DNA from: Blakeslea trispora
Lineage: Eukaryota; Mucoromycota; Mucoromycetes; Mucorales; Choanephoraceae
Length of the DNA: 64,000 bases
Assembly (NCBI GenBank): GCA_025331445.1
Contig: JAIWNE010000001.1
Location: 310,001-374,000, forward strand
Direction of reading: 5' to 3'
Shown: positions 1-13,747 of the stretch, one piece after another
How positions within the stretch are numbered: the first letter of the stretch is position 1
How the letters are laid out: each line of letters begins with the position of its first letter
The notes under the pieces: generated by a model
The model's input: the letters and a program-made list of their open reading frames with translations, nothing else
Told to the model about the DNA's origin: nothing
Database searches by the model: none
Made by a program: the position numbers and the translations under genes

Positions 1-2765
<2,765 letters not shown>

Positions 2766-3049
2766 AATGTGAGCCTTTGTCTGATCATGTTGAATGAGAA
2801 GGACAATCATTTATATGATTTGACTTTCTAATAACCAAAAAAAATAACAGTGGATACATTTGGCCCAAAAAAAGCTCATTTGCATTCATCTGAAAATAAA
2901 GTCTGAATTGTCTAAATAAGGCAACTAATCGTCTGAATCCTAAAAAAAAAGAGAACCTATTTAATTCTTTTTCTCTGCCCTTTTCCCTTTTTTTTTTTCT
3001 TTCATAAACTAGTAACGTGGCATTAAAAGCCTAGAAGAAAAGAAAAGCA

Positions 3050-4605
3050 ATGTCCCTTACACCTGAACTGACTTTAGGCCAACCAAAAGCTGGAGGCAAG
3101 CGTAAGCCTGGACTTCGTCTTACTTCAAAACATCTTGAACCGGCTTCTAACGCTCTATCACCCAACTCTTCTTACCTCGGCACCAACTCCAATAATCGTT
3201 TTCGAGAACAATTGGGCAACATTGTCAATGGAAACACCAGCAGTAATGAATACAACAATAAGCCTGAAGAAGAAACTTCTCTAGCTGCTTCTTACTTGCA
3301 ACAACAACAACAGCAAGATATAAAGAATCATGATATGCCCGTATTACGTGAAGCTCCTTTACCTCCATCGCAACCCATGTCACAACATATAGAGCCTTCC
3401 AGTACAGAGCAGGCAAACCACTTTATGGAGATCAAAGCGGAAGATCTCGAGACGCTTTCTCGGTTAGGTGAAGGTGCGGCTGGTACCGTACGTAAAGTGA
3501 AACACAAACCTACACAGTTGATTATGGCCAAGAAAGTAAGTCATCTATATCGATGTATTCTTTGTCTTTCTTCTAATGGGTACACAGTCTATTTCAACAG
3601 AACCTGATCCAGCTGTCCAGCGTCAGATCTTGCGTGAACTTGCATTTCTAAAGACATGTGATTCACCATACATTGTCTCATTTTATGGTGCATTTTTGGA
3701 TGATGGAGATACAACCGTGTCATTATGTATGGAGTATTGTGAAGCAGGTAGTCTGGAGGATATCTACAAGAGAGCAAGGGATCTAGGAGGCATTATTGGA
3801 GAGCCTGTGTTAGAACGTATTGCAGAATCTGTAAAGTATCTTTATAGTATCACATTTTCTCTCTCTTTTTTTTTTTCTTAGTATTCATTTGTTTTCTTAC
3901 CATTAGGTTTGTAAAGGTTTAGTCTATTTGCATTCAAAGCGAGTCATCCATAGAGGTAGTAACAGACAGGAAACTAGGAAACAAAATGAATTCATTCTCT
4001 TGAATTTTATTTATAGACATCAAGCCTTCTAATATTGTGGTGTCACGAAGAGGCGAAATCAAGCTTTGTGATTTTGGCGTCTCTGGTGAATTAATCAACT
4101 CCATTGCCCAGACATTTACTGGAACACAATATTATATGGCTGTAAGTGAAAGAAGAATGGTCAAGTTTAGCTGAAATAACCATGTATTGTATTTAATCTA
4201 GCCTGAACGTATTCAAGGCAATGCGTATGCAGTACAATCCGATATCTGGTCATTGGGCTTAACTTTGATTGAAGTATCACAAAACTGCCCTGCCCTGCCT
4301 CCTCCTGGTCAACCACACTTGTCTATTTTTGAATTGCTTGATTTCATTGTTCGTCAACCAGTGCCAGAGATCAAGGGTGATCATATCTCTGATGAATGCA
4401 AAAATTTTGTTGCTATTTGGTAAATATAAAGAGGGAGAATTATATATGCTTTCTTAATTCACCTTTTTTTTTTCTTAGTTTGACAAAAGACTCAAATTAC
4501 AGACCCACTCCTGCTCGTATGTTAGAACATCCTTTTATTGCCAAATGGGAAAATGTTGAAATGGATTTGGGACAATGGGTAAAAGAAGTTTGGGGATGGA
4601 ATTAA
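3050..4605 (+). CDS. MKK1: MAP kinase kinase of the cell-wall-integrity pathway (Mkk1/Mkk2-like)
   Basis: Dual-specificity kinase that would phosphorylate the Slt2/Mpk1 MAP kinase. Six exons (3050-3535, 3588-3830, 3907-3955, 4017-4141, 4202-4419, 4479-4605) join in phase to 415 residues. The N-terminal 130 residues are low-complexity. The kinase domain starts at [16 protein letters not shown], a string typical of Mkk1/Mkk2/Pek1 rather than Ste7 or Pbs2. It continues with IMAKK (the lysine), [19 protein letters not shown] and the activation segment [18 protein letters not shown]. The start ATG follows a T-rich leader and is the first in frame. It lies 284 bp behind the YAK1 stop on the same strand; the gap holds only A/T-rich sequence. 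The Mkk1/2 class is inferred from motif resemblance, not from an alignment. Confidence 0.93.
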
Positions 4606-4654
4606 TTTATTCAATAAAAAAAGGGAAATATACATATATCAATTATCTTTCTTT

Positions 4655-6553
4655 CTACCAATCTTCATCATAAACACCAGGAATGATAGTGGCTTCAGTG
4701 AGATCAGCACCATGATAGGCACCTCGAGCTTGTCTTGTCATGAACACTGTTCTCTCCTGTCGTTCCCTTCTAATCTGAAGTTGAGGAGGTAATTCGGGTA
4801 AACTAAAGTAACTAGGAGGTTGATCCTCACTCGAATTGCCTGGGCTAGTAAGAGCAGCTGTAAGGGGGCCAATCAGCTCAGAGGGGAGTCCTTGTGGTGC
4901 TGGTGGCTCATTAAGCGCAGCATCAAAGAACAAGGGACATTCAGTAGAATCTGTATAGTGTTGTATGGCTGTTAGATCAGGAATTCGAAGGAGCTGTTCA
5001 TGAGGCAGGTTAGCGATTGAAAGAGGGATGCAGAATTCAACTGTATGACTTGTCTTGAATAAATGACCTTGATCAATTGTCACTTGGAAATGAAGGTCGT
5101 AAAAGACGCGTGTATGGCGAGAGCTGAAGGAAGGAGAAACATATCGTGTTGGCATGTTGAATTCAATATTTTCAGAGAGTTGAGTTGCATCCAAAGATGC
5201 TAGACTAAGATTTTGTTGGATGATGGTACGGACTTGCTCTTTGAAAGCCGTTCCTTGTTGAACCAACATTTTACCTTGATGATGTTTGCGAAGGCGAAAA
5301 GTAATATTCGTAATCTTGGAATCTGAATGAAGAATTGTCATATTCAATTGCATCTTGAATAACTCGTCTAAAAATAAACAGCATAAGCATTCTTCCTTTT
5401 ACTCTCCATTTTATGTATACCTGGGCAATAAGTTTGTTTATCTAGTTTTGCCTGAACTTCTGTTAATGCTTGCTTCTTGTCCTTCAAAGTAGTCTTGTAA
5501 ACCCACTCTCTGTCTATTCATGCCCTTGTTTTTTTAGTTATACAGTAATACGCAAAAAAAAGACCTTTTACCTTGGATGGATACAATGATAGGTCTATAA
5601 GGAGTAATATATTCTTTGCTCTTCAATCCTGATTGAAGTGCAGGTCCATCTACTTGAGCAGTCCAGATGTATCGAACACTAAAGCCAGCAGGTTCTTCTG
5701 TTGAAGGAGGATAATTGACATTTGGAAACTAATTTTTTTTTAAGAAAGGATACTCTTTTTTGTCTATCTTGGTTCTTACTTTTAATGCAAAAGGATATTC
5801 ATAACGATTTGGTTCCAACTCTTCCCAAGCACTCTGAGAATAGGCTTTGTTTTTGTAAGAGAATAAAAAAAAGGTAAGTATCGCGTCATCATCCTCTCTC
5901 TCTTTATAAACCTACGTGAACTTTCTTGGCCAAAGAGTTTCCATTCTGATTCAAAAAAGGTGGTAATCATTTCATGTACCCATTCACCTTTCCCATCAGA
6001 TCCACCTTCATCTATTTTGACCATAGCAGCTTCTTCTGCACGAAACTAATGTGTATGACCCCGCTTATTAAGGACGATGTTGTCATAGCGCTCAGTTTGT
6101 GTAACTTACTTTGATCTTGATCCTTGTTACATGTATTCGCTCCGTCAGATGAAGAACAACCTTGCCTCGAATGACACGGTTAGGGCGTACAATCACTTGG
6201 TTTCCTCCTTCAAATTCGATTGTCAACATGGGTGAATCTGATATGGTATCCCTTCTTCTTCTGCTTTCTCCGGTTGAACTGGTACTACTCCGGGCAGATT
6301 GATCATTGATAGTATTACTGCTATTGTTATTACTTCCCAAGGGCGTACCAAAAGAAGGCGCACTTAACGAAAGTTGGGATTGGGAATTGCTTCGACTTCT
6401 ATTACCACTACTTGTACCACTTGCAGGACAATTTACATTAAGAAATGTTTGTGCTGGCGCCTGTGCGTGAATATGCGTTGAAGGTGAGTGTGTTTGAGGA
6501 GGTGGCATAGGTACAGAAGATGATACAAGGCTATTTCTTGAAGAGTTTGTCAT
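4655..6553 (-). CDS. Alpha-arrestin (ART-type ubiquitin ligase adaptor) with PPxY motif
   Basis: Adaptor of the arrestin-related trafficking family, which brings a Nedd4/Rsp5 HECT ligase to plasma-membrane transporters for endocytosis. Exons on the minus strand are 6553-6110, 6045-5916, 5844-5780, 5728-5572, 5513-5421 and 5367-4655, giving 533 residues. After about 110 Ser/Asn-rich residues comes the arrestin-N fold (LTIEFEGGNQVIVRPNRVIRG). The last exon carries the arrestin-C fold, with a long beta-rich stretch ending in PLSIANLP. The sequence DQPPSYFSLPELPP holds a PPxY motif (PPSY), the WW-domain ligand used by Rsp5. The ATG at 6551-6553 was chosen because the longer frame begins with TTG. 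The gene converges on MKK1, 49 bp between stops. The cargo transporter cannot be told from sequence. Confidence 0.88.
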
Positions 6554-7275
6554 TCGCAAAAAAAAATACGAAGAAAAACAAAAAGAAAAGAAAAAGAATA
6601 AAACAAAAGTTATACAGAGCTTTTTGGTTGTTCTCGCCTAAACTTTCTCCACTCAGACAGCAGAGAAGTTTTCGTACGTCATTGTATTCACTTTTTTTTT
6701 TACCAGTTTTTGATTTATCCTTTTTTTTTCTGAGGCATACTGGATTCTTTGTTTATATATGATTTATTGAATTTGATAGTTAGAAAATCAAGGATGAAGT
6801 TTAGATAGCTTTTAGTTGGGTTATTAGCTACAGAACAAGATTATTTGAGGGCATGTAAACGAATGTTCGTGTTTAAAAAATAATCTATTTTTTTTTTTTT
6901 ACAACAGATGAATGATTCGGCATTTACATCAAATATCAGCCAATAAGACTTTGTCTAAACCATAGAATTATAACTTGTCAAAATTCACCCAGCTGATTGT
7001 GTCCGGGAAATACACAGTGCAATATGTTAAGAAAACACTATATGTACCGGTATTAATGCAATATCTTGGACAGCTAAACTTGATCTAGGGCTTAAACAAA
7101 GAAAGTCAAGGTCATGTTTGCTTTTGTCGTATAAGCTCAAACAAAAGCTTAAATAAGAAAAGAAATTGTTTAAGAAATAAATGTCAAATCATACAACAAT
7201 AAATGTATTTAACATGATCATACTATTGTCTGCAATTTTATTTTAGTTTTAGAGAAATAAAAAGAAAAACTACAT
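6554..7275. other. Intergenic, no gene seen
   Basis: 722 bp of AT-rich DNA containing the 5' side of the arrestin gene and the 3' side of the polygalacturonase gene. Short open frames here are A/T-run artefacts. A T-rich tract at 6711-6730 lies in the arrestin promoter. Confidence 0.6.
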
Positions 7276-8421
7276 TTATTGGCTACAGTAAGAAACACTG
7301 TTGGATCCAGAGAGGTTGATACATTCGTTCTTTTGGGTCTTGGCGCTCTTTGCGACATTGATGCCAGACACAGAAAAGCCAGAACAAGGAGTGTTCTTGG
7401 AACAGTTGATGCTAAGAACAGGCTTACCCTTAGAAGAAGCGGAACCAGTGATACTCTTGATTTGAACATCCTTGATGCTCAAAGAAGCATTGTCGTTGCC
7501 ACTACAGTAAGACTTTTGGTTGTTATCACAGTAGTGAGTGGTGATGAGAATAGGGTTTTCAACATTGTTGAGTTGGACACCGTTAAATTGAACGTTGCTG
7601 ACAGAACCCTTACCACCGGGCCAAGTCTTGATACGGAGACCGTTTTGACAATCAGTACACTTACTGTTGGTGACAGCAATGTTAGAGACAACAGCAGTTT
7701 CGCCACCCTTACCAAGAGAGCCAACAGAGAAGCCGTGAGAGCCAGTACATTGGACATTGTTGACCTTGACGTTAGAGGTGTTACCGTTGATGGCCATACA
7801 ATCGTCACCGTTTCTGACAACAGAGTTGGTCCATGAGATGTTGTTGGAGTTGGAAATGTCGATACCATCCGTGTTGTGGGCATCGTTGCTGCTGGTAGAG
7901 ACAGTATTCAAGGTGATCTTGTCAATTATAACATCGGAAGAACTAGTAACACCAATGTGTGCGCGAGGAGCTTGAAGAATCTTGAAACCAGAGAAGGTAG
8001 AGCCACCTTTGGCAGTGATTCTGAGAACAGTAGGTGCACTCTTGTCCTTGGCGTCCCACCATTTTTGACCGTTGCCGTTGATCACACCAGTGTTGCCACC
8101 ATCGAATTTGATCTTGTTACCCTTGATAGTGAAGTAAGCACTCTTACCACCAAACTTGGAGCTGTAGGCAGGCAAATTGAGAGTACCATAGAATTGAACA
8201 GTAACACCATTCAATCCTTGAACGGTGACGAGATCATTGAGATTGTAAGTAGTGCCTTTGCTGAAAACGACAGTACCACCGTTTTTACAGTTGTTGAAAG
8301 CAGACACAATATTGTTGGCAACGTTACCACTGTTGGAAACAGTACAGGTAGCAGCCTGAGCAGCAGAGGCAAGAACAGTAACGAGGGCAAGGGCAGAAGA
8401 AAGAGAAGGAAGATAGACCAT
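7276..8421 (-). CDS. Secreted polygalacturonase, glycoside hydrolase family 28
   Basis: Hydrolyses alpha-1,4-galacturonan (pectin) outside the cell. Intronless frame of 381 residues. A signal peptide of about 23 residues (hydrophobic core, cleavage after AQA) precedes the right-handed beta-helix. All four GH28 signatures are present: NTDG at 183-186, GDDC at 205-208 (usual form is QDDC), GSHG at 227-230 and RIK at 263-265. These supply the three catalytic Asp, the His and the substrate-binding Arg-Lys. Codon use is biased to abundant-gene codons (AAC, ATC, TTG, GGT), and the gene lacks introns, unlike almost every neighbour; both fit a strongly expressed secreted enzyme. Endo- versus exo-action cannot be decided here. 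A TATA-like box lies about 118 bp upstream of the ATG. Confidence 0.96.
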   Translation of the reverse strand: MVYLPSLSSALALVTVLASAAQAATCTVSNSGNVANNIVSAFNNCKNGGTVVFSKGTTYNLNDLVTVQGLNGVTVQFYGTLNLPAYSSKFGGKSAYFTIKGNKIKFDGGNTGVINGNGQKWWDAKDKSAPTVLRITAKGGSTFSGFKILQAPRAHIGVTSSSDVIIDKITLNTVSTSSNDAHNTDGIDISNSNNISWTNSVVRNGDDCMAINGNTSNVKVNNVQCTGSHGFSVGSLGKGGETAVVSNIAVTNSKCTDCQNGLRIKTWPGGKGSVSNVQFNGVQLNNVENPILITTHYCDNNQKSYCSGNDNASLSIKDVQIKSITGSASSKGKPVLSINCSKNTPCSGFSVSGINVAKSAKTQKNECINLSGSNSVSYCSQ

Positions 8422-8538
8422 GTTTGTATTGATTCAAAAAAGAAGAAGAAGGAAGGGAAGTGGGTTGGTTGCTTTGAGCAAGAAGAAAGGAAAGTTTGAG
8501 AGGATGAAGATAGTTTAAAATGTCAAGAAAGTTGCTTC

Positions 8539-8547
8539 CTATTTATA
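8539..8547 (-). promoter_or_regulatory. TATA-like box of the polygalacturonase gene
   Basis: TATAAATAG on the minus strand, about 118 bp upstream of the ATG at 8421. It is a good TATA match in the right orientation for a regulated secreted-enzyme gene. Assignment is by position and sequence only. Confidence 0.5.
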
Positions 8548-10630
8548 CTCATGTTTTCCCACTTTAGCGTTAACATTGACCGAGTTCTAAATTGTTTGTC
8601 TTCAACATGTTGCTAGAACATTTAGATGACACAAAGAATAATTTTTTGGATGACCATGGCAATATGGTAACATCTCAGGTAGTGCTTAGACATTGATTTG
8701 CGATAAATGTTACACCAAAATTAAAATCTGTAATTGATCGATGTTTTACTTGCCAAGTCTGTAATATAAGCTGCATTTAATTGAGTTTAGAAAACGGAAT
8801 CTGCATCCTTAAATATTATTAAAAAGAGAGAGAGAGAGAGACAGAGACAGCAACGTGCGATTTCTAAATGAGCTTTGTATCTTCTAAATATCCCATGTGT
8901 GTCATATTCTGTTATACAAGAATTTTTTTTCTTTTATTGCACCTTGCTTTTGTAATAAAGGGACCAGGCTTTAAATGGTCCAAAAAGGGTAACATCCGCA
9001 ACGTTAACTTTGCTCCATTGCTTCTACCATTTGACACAATATAGCATTTTGTAGAACAAGCAGCTAAGGCAAGTTCTACATTTGACTAGTATAACGCTAA
9101 TGAATGTAGATCACTTTATGCTTTTCGAGAAAATTTATACAAATATAGCAACCTTTAGTAATCTGCTTTTCAGTACTAGAATCGGATGATATTTGGCTTA
9201 TTCGTTTTCATCTCCACTCTTATTTTTTTCCTCTTTGTCTTTTTGTTTTTACTTTTTATGGTATATGAAATATCATTATCTGAAATTAATACAGACTCAA
9301 TTTATTTCTGCATCCTACTTGTCCAACATCATTCTTGCTTTCTTCTCTTACAGTAAAACACTTTAGCATGATGGCTTATTCGAGTAGTTTGACTATCTAT
9401 AACCCAAAGAGAAAAAGTTCTGTACCTATACAATTTGCAGGTAGACTGAATTGTAGTCTACCTGATTACATAACCCGTCTTAAAGTTAAGTTGTGCAAGA
9501 TGATTTTCTGGGATTTTTTTTCTTGCTCAGTAATGCTGCAACCGAAATGCACATGGATTGTTGCTTTTCTCGTCATTTGTAATCAAGTTTCAGTAGCCAA
9601 TACATGGTATAATTTGACTGATAGAAGTGAGAAATAAGATAACTGAGTGCAATGCATAGATTGAGACAGCTATCTTGAAGAAAAAAAAAATTGTCCATTT
9701 GAGTAGTAGTAGTAGTTGCTATCTGCACGTACTTTCTTTGTCGATGATAATGGCGAATCCCTTGAACCATTGGATAATTACATACTATTGGTTTGCAAAT
9801 AGCTCTAAAGTTCAAATTGGCTCTTAGACAGGCTTATTAAATCAGCTCAGTACACTACTTTTTAGAAGGGGTGAAATCAATCCACTCTACCCTAATTGTC
9901 ACAATGCATCAGTGTTATATGATTCACTTGCATACCAGTATGCATTCAGCATCACCGAGATAACGTTGCCGTTATAAAGTATCAACTTTTGAGAAGATAA
10001 AGACATTCTTTTTTAGCATAGAGAGAGAGAGTCGCATCGTTTTAGGTTTGGCAAGACATACACGGCCAATCAGTATGAGATCAAACCATACAAAACCAAT
10101 GCGTAAGACTTCAAGAAACAACATAGTGCTCATGAATCAAGAGTCTGAAAGCTCAAGGATGATCTTCAAAAAATTGCAAGCTAAAATGTCCTACATGCTT
10201 TCTGTATCTGAGATTGAATATACGTTTCCTTCTGATTCATGCAAGAAAAAAAAAAAGATACTTTCTATAGGATTATTCGTATAATGAGACCAACAACACA
10301 AATACAAGGAGGAGTAATATTAGCAATGCATCTAGCTCAGGCTTTTGTGTGTTCAATAGGCTGAGGTTGTCTTGTAAATTACCTTTCTCTCTGTTGTGTC
10401 CTACCAAAGGCCTTACATCCCACCTCTTGTTCCATTGATTGTTTAAGAGCATCATTCTGTTCAAAACAACATATCTAGCTTTACTTTTAAGCCCTCCCCC
10501 TATTTAAAGTAAGAGGGGAGGGGAGGGAGGAGGAAGAGGGAGACATAAACGTATCCTTTATAAAAGCAGTCCCTGCAGGAGTAATTGTTGGAAAAAGTAA
10601 CTTTCTTTTTTTTTATGTTTATTTTCTAAT
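8548..10630. other. Gene-poor interval of about 2.1 kb
   Basis: No frame here resembles a known family. The longest open frames (9335-9637 plus, 9573-9815 minus, 10048-10284 plus) have no start context, codon bias or domain that supports them. The interval holds a (GA)n run at 8826-8840, polyT/polyA tracts, and a G-rich purine block at 10514-10540 just upstream of the next gene. The left part should contain the polygalacturonase promoter. Confidence 0.5.
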
Positions 10631-11741
10631 ATGCTTCGAAATAAGATTCTAGTGACCAGTCGACCAAAAGGAAAGACAGTTGAATTTGTAAAGGGTAAAG
10701 GGTAACATCATGATGACCAAGACATGATTAACATTTAAAAAAGATCTTTTCAAGTGTTCAAATCAAGACTTTTGTCAATCCCTTGTGGACAAGCGATTGA
10801 AAGAAACAGAAGGGGATTATGTAGGTGTTTGCATTCCTTATGAGATCAACACCAAGTATTATACAGCCAAAGTGGATTTCTGGATAGATGAAATTGATGT
10901 TACCCTAGAGAAAGAGACGATCAAGGCTTATTGTGAGAAAGAAGGAGACATCAGTCAAGTGATTGATGCTTTTGTCTTTTTGTTTGATAAGGACAAGGTA
11001 AAAAAGAACACTTGTTGATGATATCATCTGGACTCATGTATATAGTATAGCCTGAAAGTTTCGATACTCTGTTGCTATGGAAGCCCTTTTTAGAGCAATC
11101 CAATCCCTCGATCTGTCTCTGTATAGGCACTTCAGCTGAAAAGACATTGAATATGGAAAAAGATGCAGAAATCAATGATTGGTGTCTATCGAATGGATTC
11201 GATTATGTGGATATGGATGAAACGACAGACACACCCATGGATAAGGTGGGTACAGAACTAGCACTCGATATATTGCAGACCAATCTTTGGGATGGCATGC
11301 AAAAGAAGAAAAGAAATGTGTCAGAACATGAAGAAGAAGAAGCTTTATTAAGAGACATTCAAGCCTTGAAGTTACATCATGACTTATTGGCCAATAGTGA
11401 TGATGAAGACGATGATTATACAGGTAAAAAAAAAGGCACGCACACATATACACACATAATTCTCTTTCTTATCACCTACAAATAAGATATGCCCTCATTG
11501 GATGAAATCAGTCAGATGAGAGAAGAACTATTTGGTGATATTGATGGTGAAGATGGCATTGATAAAGCATTTGAAGCCATTCAGGCTATGCGAGGTAAAG
11601 AATAAGAAAGGAATGAGAGTTTCTTTGTCTGACTCTACTTTTTATATAAAAAAAGACCAAGGTAAAGATCTATCGGATGAAGAAAGACGTAAAATGGCAG
11701 CTAAAGTAGCTCTTTCTTTTGCTGCTCAACTCGGTTTATAA
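10631..11741 (+). CDS. Alpha/gamma-adaptin-binding protein p34 (AAGAB/Irc6-like)
   Basis: Putative chaperone-like factor for clathrin adaptor (AP-1/AP-2) assembly. The start ATG at 10631 gives MLRNKILVTSRPKGKT. Later exons are about 10755-10997, 11051-11423, 11487-11594 and 11656-11741, in phase. The donor of exon 1 is uncertain (GT at 10688, 10695 or 10702); the choice at 10688 keeps frame with 10755. The middle has the small-GTPase-like fold features of this family (VDFWIDEIDV, VIDAFVFLFDKD, NGFDYVDMDE). The C-terminus carries the p34 helical segment (MPSLDEISQMREELFGDIDG followed by DEERRKMAAKVALSFAAQLGL-type text). The identification rests on my recollection of family motifs. The gene sits 104 bp ahead of the USP gene on the same strand. 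Confidence 0.72.
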
Positions 11742-11844
11742 AATAAAATAAAAAATCAATGCAAACAAAAAACAAGTCACTATGTGACTTTTCCATTAAA
11801 TAGATGAGTTTCGAAAAAAAAAACTTGCTTACCTTATCTTGACA

Positions 11845-13744
11845 ATGACTACACAAACTCAACAACGTGCAGCCAATGTGATGAAAGGAAACAAACTCGA
11901 ACCACTTTCACAAAAGAACACCATTAATGGTTTGCTCAGCCGATCGATCAAGTTTCGTAAATCTCGTTATGTAGACCATAAACTAGAACAGTTTAAACAA
12001 AAGTTTGCACCTGTCAACGGTGCCACAGGCATTGTCCATGAAAGCTCAAGTGCCTATGAATCAGGCACACATGATGCCTTGGTAGAACAGGTCGATGCTT
12101 ATGGATTTGAAAAGCCCATGAAGGTCTTATTTAGCAAAGATAAATTGAGTGTGGGCTGGCAACAGATCTATCCTGTTGGATCAGGTTTGAAGGATATGGG
12201 TCATCTCTCTTCTTTGAATGCTGTCCTTCAGGTCTTGACCTATACACCTAGCTTAGCCAATTTTTTGATGAACCGAACGCATGGTGCCAACTGTACCATT
12301 CAGGATTATTGTTTCCTTTGTGCAGTAGAAGAACATGTTCGCACAGCCTTAAAAGGATCTCCCTATGCACTTCAACCTCGTTTGTTGGTTGGCAAACTAA
12401 AGAGTAAGAGCAATTCAAGCCCGAAAAAGGAACATATGAATGACATATTCTATTAGAAATGCCCAAGACAAGCTCTCAAAAAGATGCATTGGATGTATGG
12501 ACTTATTTTATGGAACAAATGCAGTCATTTCTGTTGTCTGAAAAGACGTCCAAAGATAAACGAATTCAAGAGACAACAGCACTCTATCAAATGTTTGGTG
12601 GACATATTCAACAGAAATTCGCTTGTCCCTCTTGTAACGCACTGGATCATCTCTACCCTTCTTTTCTCCATCTCAGTCTCGATTTGACTCAATGCAGTAC
12701 AGTAGAGCGATGCCTGACAAGACATTTCAAGCATCAAAAGCAGATCCTCACCAAAGAATGCCCAAGGTAAAAACCACCCTACACTGTACATAAACACACA
12801 TACTAACATTATTTATGTGTAGCTGTCAGCATGAAGGTCCAGTGGAAGGTAGTCAAAGTATCTATTGTACACCCATGAATCTAGTCCTTCAACTAGATCG
12901 TTTCCATCAACAAAGCAAGAACAACAAGATGGTCAAATTTGAAGAAAGAATGGATATACGTTATGCAGTCACAGAGACACAAAGGGAGCATATGGATCCA
13001 GTCTATCAACTGTATGGTCTAATTGTCCATACAGGTCAATCCTTGCATGATGGCCATTATGTGGCCTATGTCAAGAGTTCAAATGGTATATGGTACTGTA
13101 TGGACAATGAGACTGTCCAGGTTGTCAGTCTAAAACGATTATTAGAGCAAAATGCCTATATGCTCTTTTATCATCAGATACCCCCTAAAATGGCTTTTAA
13201 AAAGAAGGCTGCCAACAAGGAAACAACAACAGAAACAGCAACCACTGTCTTGCCATTGTCTGAACCTGAGCCTGTAATAGAGACACCTATAGAAGAAGAA
13301 GAAGAAGCAGCAGCAGAAGAAGAAGAAAATGAGGAAAAAGAGAGATTACAAAAGGCAATCAAAATAGCTTCTGATCAACCTAAGAATGAGAATGAAGCAG
13401 CCATTGTTGTGCGCCATGATGACACAATGCAGTCTAAACGAGACAAACTAGATGCTTTAATCCAAAGGGAACAAGAGGAAAGTAAGAGTGCAGAAGCCAA
13501 GGGTTTGCTACTGACTAAGGTGGTCAACAACCAATTCCAAGATGAAATTGATACCTGGGAAGGCACCACTGTAAAAAGAGATCAAGTGCTGAAGCAGATG
13601 AAGACAAAGCGAAAGAAAGTCGACAGTTATGACCTCGATTATGATCGAGGCAAACTCAAGAAAGTCAAAAACAAAAAGAAAGACGACAAGTTTAATAAGC
13701 CAAATATGTTTCAATTGGCTGCTGACAAAAAGAAAAAGAAATAA
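11845..13744 (+). CDS. USP36/Ubp-like ubiquitin-specific protease homologue lacking the catalytic cysteine (pseudo-DUB)
   Basis: Three exons (11845-12403, 12457-12766, 12823-13744) give 596 residues. The USP fold is clear. The Cys-box region is at residues 112-129, followed by a CPSC...CPSC zinc-finger-like pair and LVLQLDRF. The His box DGHYVAYVKSSNGIWYCMDN has the general-base His at about 368, and AYMLFYHQ closes the domain. Order and wording match the USP36/USP42 nucleolar class. The acidic and Lys-rich tail, ending in polylysine, would suit a nuclear or nucleolar protein. Oddity: the canonical GL.N.GNTCF box reads GLKDMGHLSSLN. The catalytic Cys is Ser122 and the oxyanion Asn is Asp117, so hydrolase activity is not expected. 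The reading frame is intact and spliced normally, which suggests a maintained scaffold or ubiquitin-binding role. The stop lies 3 bp from the convergent ATG6 stop. Confidence 0.88.
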
Positions 13745-13747
13745 AAT

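Noticed and set aside
7279..8499. Long plus-strand open frames opposite the polygalacturonase gene (185 and 207 codons)
   Set aside because: They mirror the strongly biased codons of the GH28 gene on the other strand; no domain, start context or promoter supports them.
9335..9637. 100-codon plus-strand frame with a hydrophobic C-terminal part
   Set aside because: No recognisable family, T-rich composition and no flanking splice signals; judged a chance frame.
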